NCBI GenBank assembly: GCA_020636315.1
Contig: JACJYA010000003.1
Coordinates: 372,001 to 436,000, forward strand
Length of the DNA: 64,000 nt
Source of the DNA: Lewinellaceae bacterium
Lineage (GTDB): Bacteria; Bacteroidota; Bacteroidia; Chitinophagales; Saprospiraceae
Direction of reading: 5' to 3'
Of this stretch, positions 8,343-17,900 are shown in pieces. A program made the translations under genes and the position numbers. The notes under the pieces were generated by a model, which saw nothing but the letters and a program-made list of their open reading frames with translations, did not search any database and was not told the DNA's origin. Position 1 is the stretch's first letter. Each line of letters starts with the position of its first letter.

Positions 8343-8446
8343 GAGAAAGAGGGGTAATGAGGTGGGCAGTGTTGGTACGAGATAGTTCAAACCAGTGTCC
8401 GCGTTAAAAAAACGCTTGCATGATTTTTATTTTTTAGAAATCATTT

Positions 8447-8454
8447 TATCTTTG
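8447..8454 (+). promoter_or_regulatory. Promoter box for tRNA-Leu
   Basis: TATCTTTG matches TAnnTTTG and lies 52 bases before the 5' end of the tRNA. The nearest TTG (8416-8418) is further away than the usual -33 spacing. Confidence 0.5.
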
Positions 8455-8505
8455 CATCCGCCTTGGAACGGAAATGAAAGAATTGCTGTTTCAAGAAATA
8501 CAAAA

Positions 8506-8589
8506 GCCGAAATGGCGGAATTGGTAGACGCGCACGTTTCAGGGGCGTGTGTCCTTACGGGCGTGGGGGTTCGACTCCCCCTTTCGGCA
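8506..8589 (+). tRNA. tRNA-Leu (anticodon CAG)
   Basis: The acceptor strands GCCGAAA (8506-8512) and TTTCGGC (8582-8588) pair perfectly. The D arm GGCGGAATTGGTAGACGC, the anticodon loop TTCAGGG (CAG), a long class II variable arm (TGTCCTTACGGGC) and the T arm GGGGGTTCGACTCCCCC are all present. The 84-base length is typical of tRNA-Leu. The terminal CCA is not exactly encoded (ACCCA follows), so it would be added enzymatically. Confidence 0.95.
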
Positions 8590-8603
8590 CCCATCATTTT
8601 AAC

Positions 8604-8648
8604 AAAAAAAGCTTGTGATCCGGATTGGACACAGGCTTTTTTGTTTTT
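8604..8648 (+). terminator. Intrinsic terminator after tRNA-Leu
   Basis: AAGCTTGTG pairs with CACAGGCTT (one mismatch) around a 12-base loop, followed by a T-rich tract (TTTTTTGTTTTT). Confidence 0.65.
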
Positions 8649-8790
8649 AGCTCCTGGCCTTGCCCCCTTTTCTGAAAAGCTAATTGCCTCCCTTATCCAA
8701 AAATTTCTTCCCGAAACCTTGAATAAGCATATTTTTTATTTTTACTTTGCGTTTCAAAGTACTTTTATTTCACACTTAACCAAAACAATT

Positions 8791-9081
8791 ATGGCTACAC
8801 AGAACAAACGGCTGGCCTTCATTCTACTCTCAATCCCTCTTTTATTGCTCATACCATTCATAGCGATGCAGTTCACAAGTGAGGTGAATTGGTCGCCTTT
8901 CGATTTTCTGGTAATGGGCATCCTACTGCTCGGCACGGGCATGGCATTCGAACTGGTACTGCGGAAGGTTAAAAAAACGGAGCATCGGATTGCTCTCAGC
9001 CTGGCTGTTCTGGTTATTTTCTTTCTCATCTGGGCAGAGCTTGCGGTCGGCATTATCGGGACGCCTTTTGCGGGAAGCTAG
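8791..9081 (+). CDS. Small three-helix membrane protein
   Basis: The 96-residue product starts MATQNKRLAFILLSIPLLLL and has three predicted membrane segments (about 8-27, 36-55 and 67-88), the last being LAVLVIFFLIWAELAVGI, with a C-terminal GTPFAGS. Proteins of this length and pattern are common in Bacteroidota as uncharacterised membrane proteins; I know of no function. I use the ATG at 8791 because the longer open frame runs through the tRNA gene. An A/T-rich stretch with TACTTTG, one base short of the TAnnTTTG consensus, precedes it. Confidence 0.75.
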   Translation: MATQNKRLAFILLSIPLLLLIPFIAMQFTSEVNWSPFDFLVMGILLLGTGMAFELVLRKVKKTEHRIALSLAVLVIFFLIWAELAVGIIGTPFAGS

Positions 9082-9174
9082 GGATTGTAAATAGTTTCTG
9101 GTTGCTGAGTTTCTCGTTGCTCTTGAAACCAGCGGGTTAGCATAATGCGAACACACATATTTGAACTATCCCGG
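9081..9174 (+). repeat. Dispersed intergenic repeat, copy C
   Basis: Same block order as copies A and B at 1806-2004: GGGATTGTAAATAGTTTC, GTTGCTGAGTTTCTCGTTGC, GAAACCAGCGGGTTAGC, AATGCGAACACACA and TTGAACTATCCCGG. It starts at the last base of the preceding stop codon. The rest of 9082-9447 holds a hairpin (AGCCGGGGA/TCCCCTGGCT, about 9334-9372) and the promoter at 9403. Confidence 0.7.
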
Positions 9175-9402
9175 AAGCTAACTTATCTGTCTTTAAGCAG
9201 GTGGACACAATTAGGTTAACAATCAAGCCAAATAACAATTCAACAATTACCCAAAGAGCAAAGTCCATTACGTTCCACATTCAAAGAAGGCCATGTTAAA
9301 CAAAATTGTCCAGGCACTTACTGGTATCCAGCCTTAGCCGGGGAACCCACCTGCCAACAGGCTCCCCTGGCTATGCGCTTGTAATTTTTACGCTCACAAT
9401 CG

Positions 9403-9410
9403 TATATTTG
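9403..9410 (+). promoter_or_regulatory. Promoter of the broken cyclase gene
   Basis: TATATTTG is a perfect TAnnTTTG, with TTG at 9379-9381 giving a 21-base spacer. It lies 38 bases ahead of the ATG at 9448, so transcription signals survive although the gene is disrupted. Confidence 0.6.
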
Positions 9411-9447
9411 TCAGGAACAGACCCAATAGTTTTTTCAATGACCCGAT

Positions 9448-11440
9448 ATGAGAAATACCTTGTTCGTCCTGCTTGCTTTCTCCTGTTTAGGGATCACCCA
9501 AAATGCATTCAGCCAAAAGCAGGGGCAGGCACGAATCGATTCTCTCCTGCTTGAATTACCCCATGCACCGGAGGATACCAACAAAGTGCTGTTGCTGGCC
9601 ACCCTGAGCTACAACTACTACCCCATCAACCCGGATGAAGGCATTAAATACGGCAACGAAGGCCTGGCGCTCGCAAACAGGCTGCAGTGGAAATTCGGAC
9701 AGGCACAGACAAACGGATACCTGGGTATCAATTATGCGGTAAAATCCGACTACCCCAAATCCATAGCACATTTTCAGGCGGCCCTTGCGGCACATGAAGA
9801 ACTGGGCAATAAAAGTAACGTAGTACCACGCTGGTCAACCTCGGCAACATTTACCTGCTGACCTCCGACTATCCCCACGCGCTCGAATACTACCTGCGGG
9901 CGCTCAAGATCCAGGAAGAGGTCGGCTATTCAAAAGGGATTGCCTTAAGCTTGTCCAACATCTACTCATTTATAAAAACCAATCGGAGTATGCCAAAGTA
10001 CCTGGAATTTTTTTTGCGGGCACTGGAGATCAATGAAGCGAGCGGAACAAAAACAGCATTGCCAACAACCTCTCTTCCATCGGCATAGTGTATGAGAACC
10101 AGCAGGATTACCCGAAAGCCCTGGAATATTTCAGCAGGGCGCTGAAGATCCAGGAGGAACTGAAGGTGACCGACGGTATAGCGAAAACACTCAGCTATAT
10201 TGGCAGCGTATATTATCACCAGTCGGACTACGATAATGCGCTGAGCTACCTGTTCAGGTCAACGCAACTCGCCAGGGAGGTCAGCAACGAACTGGTGCGG
10301 GGTGACAACCAGGGGGTGATTGGGGAGGCCTACCTGTCCATGGCGAAAGATACCAGCGAAATGGGCCGCCAACACCTCTTCCGCAATAAAAAACATGCAC
10401 TGGAAAAAGCCAGGCTCCATTTGGATAGCGCCATTGTCATCCAACGGAAAGTGGACAACCTGAAAGGCCTAGTACTTCTTTAAAAAATCTGAGTGAAGTA
10501 TCGGCTTTGCTGGGAAATTATAAAGCCGCCTACGAAGAACACAACCGATATAAAATAGTAAGTGACTCCATTTTTAATATGGAAAAGGAAAAGAAGATCA
10601 CCCAAACCGCCATGCAATACGAATTCGATAAAAAAGAAGCAGCTACAAGAGCAGAACAGGAAAAAAAAAGATGCGATAGCACAGGAAGCCCTGAAAAACA
10701 GAAACTGGTTCGCAACGGGTTTATTGGCGGATTTGTACTGGTGCTCCTGTTCTCAGGGCTGCTTTACCATCAGCGCAACAAGATAAAAAGTACGGCAAGA
10801 AGCTCAGCGATGAACTGCTGCTCAATATTCTCCCGGAAAAGGTGGCTGAAGAACTTAAAACCAAAGGCTCGGTACTGATGCACAGTTTATCGATAACGCA
10901 ACCGTATTGTTTGCCGATATCAAGGGCTTCACCTTGATCGCTGAACAGCTCAACCCGAAAGAACTGGTGTACAAGATCAACGAGTGTTTCTCCGCATTCG
11001 ACCATATTATGGAAAAACACAACGTTGAAAAAATAAAAACGATAGGCGATGCCTACATGGCGGCAGGCGGCCTGCCTACCCCCAACACCACACATGCAAG
11101 CAATGTAGTAAAGGCTGCGCTGGCCATGCAGCAATTTATGCACGATCAGAAAACACAAAGCGTGGAACAGGGAATTCCTTTCTTCGAGATACGCATAGGC
11201 ATTCACAGCGGGCCCGTGGTTGCAGGAATAGTCGGCGTCAGGAAATTCGCCTATGATATCTGGGGGGATACGGTGAACCTGGCATCCCGCATGGAAAGCA
11301 GTGGCAAAGCCGGTAAGATCAATATTAGCCAGACTACTTATGGCCTGATAAAAGACCAATACCATTGCATCCATCGCGGCAAAGTAAGCACCAAGGGCAA
11401 AGGGGCCATAGATATGTATTTTGTAGAAAGCGTCATTTAG
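9448..11440 (+). pseudogene. TPR-containing class III adenylate cyclase, disrupted by many indels
   Basis: Joining frames restores one protein of about 660 residues: a signal peptide (MRNTLFVLLAFSCLG), several tetratricopeptide repeats (ALEYYLRALKIQEEVG, ALEYFSRALKIQEELK), a membrane segment (GFIGGFVLVLLFSGLLY) and a C-terminal cyclase catalytic domain. The cyclase domain starts FADIKGFT (metal Asp) and contains EKIKTIGDAYMAAGG, whose Lys favours ATP, and WGDTVNLASRMES. Apparent single-base indels lie near 9825, 9964, 9999, 10050, 10470, 10665, 10696, 10787 and 10872, several of them in A runs. Residues between indels remain highly conserved, so the damage is either recent or a sequence error. 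The gene converges on the LRR gene at 11449. Confidence 0.8.
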
Positions 11441-11448
11441 CGTTCACA

Positions 11449-14400
11449 TCACCGCTTTACCACCCTGACAGCGGCCACCTCCCCCGCCCGGACGATCACG
11501 AAATAAACTCCGCCCGGCCCGGGAATATCCAGGCTGATCTGTTCGGCTTCATCGTATTCCATTTTCAGGACAGCCCGCCCCACCACATCTCTGACTTCTA
11601 CCGATACATTGCGGTTGGTGGTATTAAAAGATAAATACAGTGTGCCCGTAGTCGGATTGGGGAAAACGGAAAGGCCCTCTGCCTCATCGGGCCCGGAGGC
11701 GCCGGTGGTGCAATCCGTGCTGAAGATAACTCCCGCATCCACATTACCGCTCCAGTTCGCCGCCGCCAGTAAAGCATCATCTACTTCGACACAAGAAAGG
11801 TTGGGGTTGTTGGCCGCGAGAAATTCTGAAATATTCGCATTGTTGCCATTCCGGACATTGAGGTAGGTGAGCTGGTTGTTGGAACAAACCAGCCGCTCCA
11901 GGGCCTGATTCATCTGCAGGCCGAGGCTGGTTAACTGATTGCGGGAGCACCAGAGGTCCGCCAGGGCGGTGTTGACGCTCACATCCAGAGCCTCCAGGTT
12001 GTTCAAATAGCACCACAGCTCGGTTAGAGCGGGATTGGCGCTCACATCCAGGTTCACCATGTCATTGTACTCGCAATGGAGGGCAGATAGTGCGGGGACG
12101 AACCTCAGGTCCAGGCTGGCCAGGTTGTTGGTGGAGCAGTCCAGATACACCAGGGCCGGGTTGGCGGCAGCGACCAGGCCGGTAAGGTTGTTATTCTGGC
12201 AATAAAGCCGTTCCAGCGCGTAGCAGGAGCTCACATTCAGAGTGGTAAGGAGGTTGTCATTACAGGTTAACTCCAGCAGGTCCGGGTGGTTGGAATCAAC
12301 CACCAGCGAGGCCAGCAGGTTATCCTGGCACTCCACCCTTTGCAGGGCGGCGTTGGCGTTCAGGTTTAGAGCAGCCAGCTGGTTGTCATAACAATACAGC
12401 CGTTCCAGGAGAGGGTTGGCGCTCAGGTTCAGCTCCGTCAGCTGGTTGCGGTTGCAGCGCAGGTTGAGCAGAGCGGGGTTGGCAGATACATCGAGGGCCG
12501 ACAGGTTGTTGGTGCGGCATTCCAGGTAGGCCAGAGCCGGGCACTGCGTAACGTTCAGGCTATTCAGCTGGTTGTCCGAGCAATACACCCTCTCCAGTAC
12601 CGGGCTGGGGCCCAGGTCGAGGCGCGCCAACTGGTTGGTTTGGCAGCGGAGGTCTTCCAGAGCCGGGTTCATGGTTACATCCAGGCTCCTGATCAGGTTG
12701 TCGTTGCAGATCAGGCGCTTCAGGGCCGGGTTCATCCTCACGTTGAGGCTGTCGAGGCTGCCAAAGCCGGGGATGCCGTTGTAGGAGCAGTCCAGAGATT
12801 CCAGCAGGGGGTTGGCGCTTACCTCAAGCGCATCCAGCCGGTTGTAAAAACAATCCAGGTAAACCAGAAGAGGGTTGGCGCTCACATCCAGGCTGGTGAG
12901 CCGGTTGTAGGAGCAATCCAGATACACCAGCTCCGGGTTCGAACCGAGGCTGAGGGAGGTGAGTTGGTTATTCGAACAGATCAAAGTATCGAGGGCCGGA
13001 AAGCCTTCGATGCCCTCCAGGCTGGAAATATTCAGCCCGCTCACTTCGATCACTCCGTCGAAAACCTGCGCTTCGGCCACCTGTATTTCGCCGTCACCAT
13101 TAATATTAATCGCGGGGTTATTCAGTAAAGCTGCCTTGAAAATGGGGTCCGGAATGGTTACCGTAGGGGCCGCGCAGAAGGCATTGAAAACGGCAAAAGG
13201 CCCCACCGTACCTGCCCAGTTAACCGCCGCCCAGACGGGGTCATCGACTTGTATGCAGCTGAGATCGGGGTTGCCCAGAGCCGTAAAATAAGTAAAACCG
13301 GTGTTGTTGCCGTTCTGAACATTCAGGTACAGCAGCCGGCTATCGGAACAATCCAGGTACCCCAATGCCGTATTGGCGCTCACATCCAGAATGTTGATAT
13401 CGCTGCCGGAACAATTCAGATGCCCCAGAGCAAAATTCATGCTCAGATCCAGGTTCGGCAGCGGATTGTTCCGGCAGTTGAGAAATTCTATACCCGGATT
13501 GGAGCGAAGATCCAGTACTTCCAGGCTGTTGCCGGAGCAATCCAGATGGATCAGCGCCTGGTTTTCGCTAACGTCCAGCCTCACCAGCTGGTTATCCCCG
13601 CACCGCAGTATCCTCAGGTCCCGGTTCTGGCTGACATCCAGTTGGCTCAGGTTGTTGCCCGAGCAATCCAGAAACTCGATGAAAGGAAAGGCGCCGACCC
13701 CTTCCAGGCTGCCGATATTCAACCCCGCCACATTGATGATACCATCGTACGCCTGCGCCTCCGCCACCTGTATCTCTCCATCCTCATTGGTATTGATGGA
13801 AAAATTATCCACCAGGGCAGCCTTGAAATCAGCATCCGGTATGTTCACCACCGGAGCGGTGCAAAAGGCGTCGAAAGTAACAGTAGAATCGGCAAAAGGC
13901 GCCCAGTTGGCGCCGGCCCAGGCGGAGCTGTCCACCTGAATACAGGAAAGGCCCGGATTATCCCGAGCGTCAAAACTGGCGAAATTGAGGTTGTTCCCAT
14001 TTTGCACATTTAGGTATTCCAGCTGGTTTCCTGCACATTCCAGGACATTCAGGGCCGGGTTGGCACTTACATCCAGGATGAGCAGCCGGTTATCGTGACA
14101 AACCAGTTCTTCTAATACCGTATTGACGCTCACATCCAGGTACCCCAGCTGGTTCTGGTCGCATTCCAGCTTCTCCAAAAGAGGGTTGTTGCTTAAATCC
14201 AGCCTGGATAACAGGTTGTCATAGCAGTACAACCGCGTCAGGGCGGGGTTGCCGGTAAGGTTCAGCTCCGTCAGCTTGTTGGCATTGCACCGCAGAAAAG
14301 TCAATGCCGGGTTGGCGCTTACGTTGATGCTCGTAAGTTTATTGGACCGGCACTGCACGTACAACATCGCCGGGTTGCCGCTCAGGTCCAGTGCTGTCAA

Positions 14401-14790
14401 CTGGTTGCTGTGGCAAAGCAGCCAGTTGAGGCTGGGGTTGTTGCTGAGATCGAGAGCAGAAAGCTCGTTAGACCGGCAGTCCAGATACACCAGGGCGGGG
14501 TTGGAACTAAGGTCCAGGGCCGTCAGCTGGTTGTCGGAGCAATCCAGGGTATCCAGCCCGGGAAATGCTTCGATTCCGGTAAGGTCCGTTATCTCCATAG
14601 CAGAAACGACAATAGATCCGCTGTATGCCTGCGCCTCGGCCACCTGTATTTCATTATCCCCATTGGTATTGATGGCGGAGTTGTTCAACAAAGCAGCTTT
14701 GAAGTTGAGGTCGGGAATGTTGACGGTTTGTGCCCGGAGGCCATGGCTGAGGAATAGGATGGTGATAAGAGATAGGGTTAGGTTTTTCAT
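11449..14790 (-). CDS. Secreted LRR protein with three EF-hand/LRR modules and a T9SS tail
   Basis: The 1113-residue product has a signal peptide (MKNLTLSLITILFLSHGLRA), three modules beginning near residues 21, 313 and 543, and a type A sorting domain from about 1033 (GLSVFPNPTTGTLYLSF to VRVVKR). Each module opens with an IPDxxFKAAL cap and a loop such as NTNEDGEIQVAE, whose Asn1-Asn3-Asp5-Ile8-Glu12 pattern fits an EF-hand calcium loop. About 21-residue repeats of the LxxLDCSxNQLTxLDLS type follow, and most modules close with an NGNN...NPxLSCIQVDD cap. It is expected at the cell surface or outside the cell. The repeats indicate protein or glycan binding; no ligand can be named. It is a close paralogue of the next gene, with the same TAAACACCCTATGAAAAA start context. 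Confidence 0.88.
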   Translation of the reverse strand: MKNLTLSLITILFLSHGLRAQTVNIPDLNFKAALLNNSAINTNGDNEIQVAEAQAYSGSIVVSAMEITDLTGIEAFPGLDTLDCSDNQLTALDLSSNPALVYLDCRSNELSALDLSNNPSLNWLLCHSNQLTALDLSGNPAMLYVQCRSNKLTSINVSANPALTFLRCNANKLTELNLTGNPALTRLYCYDNLLSRLDLSNNPLLEKLECDQNQLGYLDVSVNTVLEELVCHDNRLLILDVSANPALNVLECAGNQLEYLNVQNGNNLNFASFDARDNPGLSCIQVDSSAWAGANWAPFADSTVTFDAFCTAPVVNIPDADFKAALVDNFSINTNEDGEIQVAEAQAYDGIINVAGLNIGSLEGVGAFPFIEFLDCSGNNLSQLDVSQNRDLRILRCGDNQLVRLDVSENQALIHLDCSGNSLEVLDLRSNPGIEFLNCRNNPLPNLDLSMNFALGHLNCSGSDINILDVSANTALGYLDCSDSRLLYLNVQNGNNTGFTYFTALGNPDLSCIQVDDPVWAAVNWAGTVGPFAVFNAFCAAPTVTIPDPIFKAALLNNPAININGDGEIQVAEAQVFDGVIEVSGLNISSLEGIEGFPALDTLICSNNQLTSLSLGSNPELVYLDCSYNRLTSLDVSANPLLVYLDCFYNRLDALEVSANPLLESLDCSYNGIPGFGSLDSLNVRMNPALKRLICNDNLIRSLDVTMNPALEDLRCQTNQLARLDLGPSPVLERVYCSDNQLNSLNVTQCPALAYLECRTNNLSALDVSANPALLNLRCNRNQLTELNLSANPLLERLYCYDNQLAALNLNANAALQRVECQDNLLASLVVDSNHPDLLELTCNDNLLTTLNVSSCYALERLYCQNNNLTGLVAAANPALVYLDCSTNNLASLDLRFVPALSALHCEYNDMVNLDVSANPALTELWCYLNNLEALDVSVNTALADLWCSRNQLTSLGLQMNQALERLVCSNNQLTYLNVRNGNNANISEFLAANNPNLSCVEVDDALLAAANWSGNVDAGVIFSTDCTTGASGPDEAEGLSVFPNPTTGTLYLSFNTTNRNVSVEVRDVVGRAVLKMEYDEAEQISLDIPGPGGVYFVIVRAGEVAAVRVVKR

Positions 14791-14885
14791 AGGGTGTTTA
14801 TTATGGGTTTTGGCTAAGTCGGAAGTCGGAACGCGGAAGTGGGAATGGCCAGAATAGGGGCTCCTGGGCCATTCGCCATTCGCTG

Positions 14886-14923
14886 TTTTTACCCGGCTGA
14901 GGTACGAGGACGGGCGCCGTTCG
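14886..14923 (+). repeat. Diverged copy of the insert block of repeat A
   Basis: TTTTTACCCGGCTGAGG followed by a GAGGACGGGC block resembles 1836-1873 (TTTTTACCCGGCAGAG...GAGGGCGGGC). It lies in the 190-base space between the two LRR genes, where I see no gene. Confidence 0.4.
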
Positions 14924-14980
14924 CAAGTTATTGAAAATCATAGGACGCTTTTTTGAAGACACGAAAATTCGCAGATCCAA

Positions 14981-17900
14981 TTAATACTTCACCACTCTCG
15001 CCGTCCCAATCACCCCCTCTCCCACTCTTAACGTCACCCAATAGATCCCCGCCGGGCCGTCCAAAGTCAATTCCAGTTGATTTGTTTTTACGTATGTCCC
15101 TCCCGAAAGGATTCTTCCCAGCGCATCTTTTACTTCTACCGTTACTTCTCTGTAAGTGGCGCCCAGGGCCAGTGTCAGCGTACCTGTTGTCGGATTGGGG
15201 TAAAGTGACAACCCATGCCTGATACCGGCGGAAGCCGTATTGGCAATGTTCCGGCAGTCGATAGTGAAGGAAGCAATGGGATCAACGTTATCGCTCCAGT
15301 TGGCAGACGCCCAGGCAGGGTCATCCACCAGTATGCACGCCAGGTTGGGGTTATTGTAGGCTTCAAATTCGAAAATCCCCGGATTGTTACCATTCCGGAT
15401 ATTCAAAAACTCCAGGTGGTTGTCCGAACAATATAATGCGTAAAGGCTGAAGTTGGCGCTGGCATCCAGGCTATCCAGCCGGTTATTGCTGCTTTCAAGG
15501 AATAACAAGGCAGGGTTTCCCATGATGTCCAAAGCTTCCAGTTGGTTGCCGGAACAATCCAGGGTTGAAAGGCCGAGGTTGGCGCTGATGTCCAGCACTG
15601 AAAGCCGGTTGGCGCTGCAATTCAGAAAAGATAAAGCCACATTGGCATAGATATCCAGGCTGTCCAGTTGGTTACCGGAACAATCTATAGTAGAAAGCCT
15701 GATATTGGCGCCAGTCTCCAGGCTCGCCAGCTGGTTGTCGCTGCAATACAGTTGTTTCAGGTGAGTATTCGCCGTGAGGTCCAGGCTGGTGAGCTGGTTG
15801 CCGGAGCAGTACAGGCCTTCCAGCCCTAAATTGGCGCCAAGGCCCAGGCTTGTCAGCTGGTTGCCCCAGCAATAGAGCTGCTTCAGGCGGAAGTTCACAC
15901 TTACATCCAGGCTTTCCAGTTGGTTGGCGGAACAATTCAGCTGTTCCAGGTCGAAATTGGAGAGGAGCTCAAGGCTTGTTAGCAGGTTATTCTCACAATA
16001 CAGATCCCGGAGCAGGAAGCAACCGGTGAGGTTCAGGCCCACCAGGTTGTTATCACCACACTCCAGCCCGACTAGTTCCGGGTTTTCGCTGGTGTCCAGG
16101 CTGTCCAGCCTGTTCCGGGAACAGTCCAGGTATTTCAGGCCGGGGATAGTGCTCACATCCAGGTGAGCGATAAGGTTATCGGAGCAGTCCAGGGAATCGA
16201 TGCCGATGAAGGCTTCTACTCCTGTTAGCTCTACTATACCCAGCCCTGAGACGTCAATCGCCCTGTTATAAACCAGGGCCTCCCCTACCTGTATCTCTTC
16301 ATCCTGGTTGATATTGACAGAAAAGTCATTCACCAGGGCGGCCTTGAAGTTCGGGTCTGGGATATAGACGACCTGAGCATTACAATCGGAACTAAAAATG
16401 GTATAAGGATCTATACCATTGCCCCAGTTGAAATCCGACCACGCCGGGTCATCCACCTGTATACAGCCAAGGCCTGGATTTTGTCGAGCATCGAAGTTCC
16501 AGATGTAGATATTATTCTCGTTTTTCACATTGAGGTTTCGCAATTGATTGCTGCTGCAATCCAGGCTTTCCAAAGCCGGATTATCACTCAGGTCCAGGGT
16601 AGATAACTGGTTATTATAACAATCTAAAATTTCCAAGGCCGGATTAGAACCTACATCCAGGCTATTCAATTCATTCCCGGAGCAATGCAGGTATTTCAAA
16701 GCCGCTGCTGTACCGATGTTCAGGTTTTGGATCCGGTTTTCGGAGCAGTCCAGGGAAACTATGGAAATAAAGGCTTCCAAACCGGTAAGGCTATCAATAT
16801 TCCTACCAGCCACCTCGATGGCCCCTTCATAACGCTCCGCTTCAAATACTTGTATTTCTCCATCTCCATTGATATTTACGGCGGGTGTACCTACTAATGC
16901 GGCTTTGAAGTTGGGGTCCGGGATGTGGACAACCCCTTCACAATCAGCGCTGAAAGAAGCAATGGGGCCTATTGGGACCCACTGCCAGGCCGTTTGGGCC
17001 CAGCCTGGGTCATCAACCTGAATACAGGCGAGGTTGGGGTTGAGGTTTATTTCAAAAGACAAATTGACGTTATTTCCATTCTGTATGTTCAAACTCGTCA
17101 ATTGATTAATTCTACAATCTAACCCAACCAGTGCAGTATTGGCGCTAAGATCGAGATTTGTCAGTAGGTTACCGGCGCAGCTGAGATTCCTCAGGGCAGT
17201 ATTGACGCTCACATCTAGTCTTGTCAGTTTATTATGGCGACAGTCTAATCTAGTTAAGATGGAACTGGCGGTTACATCCAGCTCCGTAAGATGATTCCCA
17301 CCACATCCAAGTTCCACCAAAGCAGGGTTGTTGGTGACATCCAGGTTGGAAATATCATTTCCACTACAATCGAGTAACGACAGCTCAGGATTATTGCTAA
17401 GGTCCAGATGTTGGATGCGGTTATAGTCACAGCGCAATATTTTCAAGGCTAAATTAGGGCTGACATCCAGGCTGGAAAGCCGGTTGCTGCTGCAATCGAG
17501 GTATTCTAAAACCGAATTCGAACTGACGTCCAGGTTGGTAAGGGAGTTGAGTGCACAACGCAATTCCTCCAAATTGGGAATTGAACTGACGTCAAGAGCG
17601 GTAATTCCATTATAAGAGCAGTCTAAAAAGCGGATTGAAGTAAATGCTTCAATTCCAGTAAGATCAATAATATTTCTGTTCCTTACATCAATCGCCCCAT
17701 CGTATAGTAGTGCTTCTGATACTTGTATTTCCAGGTCTCCGCTGATGTTGATAGTGGAGTCATTTACTAAAGCTGCCTTAAAGTTGACATCCGGAATGAA
17801 TACGGCCTGGGCGCCGCCACAATCTGTGCTGAAATCAGCGCCATCATCCACCTGGCTCCAGTTGGCGGTGGCCCAAACCGAATCATCCACTAAAATGCAG

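Noticed and set aside
8395..8790. Upstream extension of the small membrane protein frame
   Set aside because: It would translate through tRNA-Leu and its terminator; the ATG at 8791 is the credible start.
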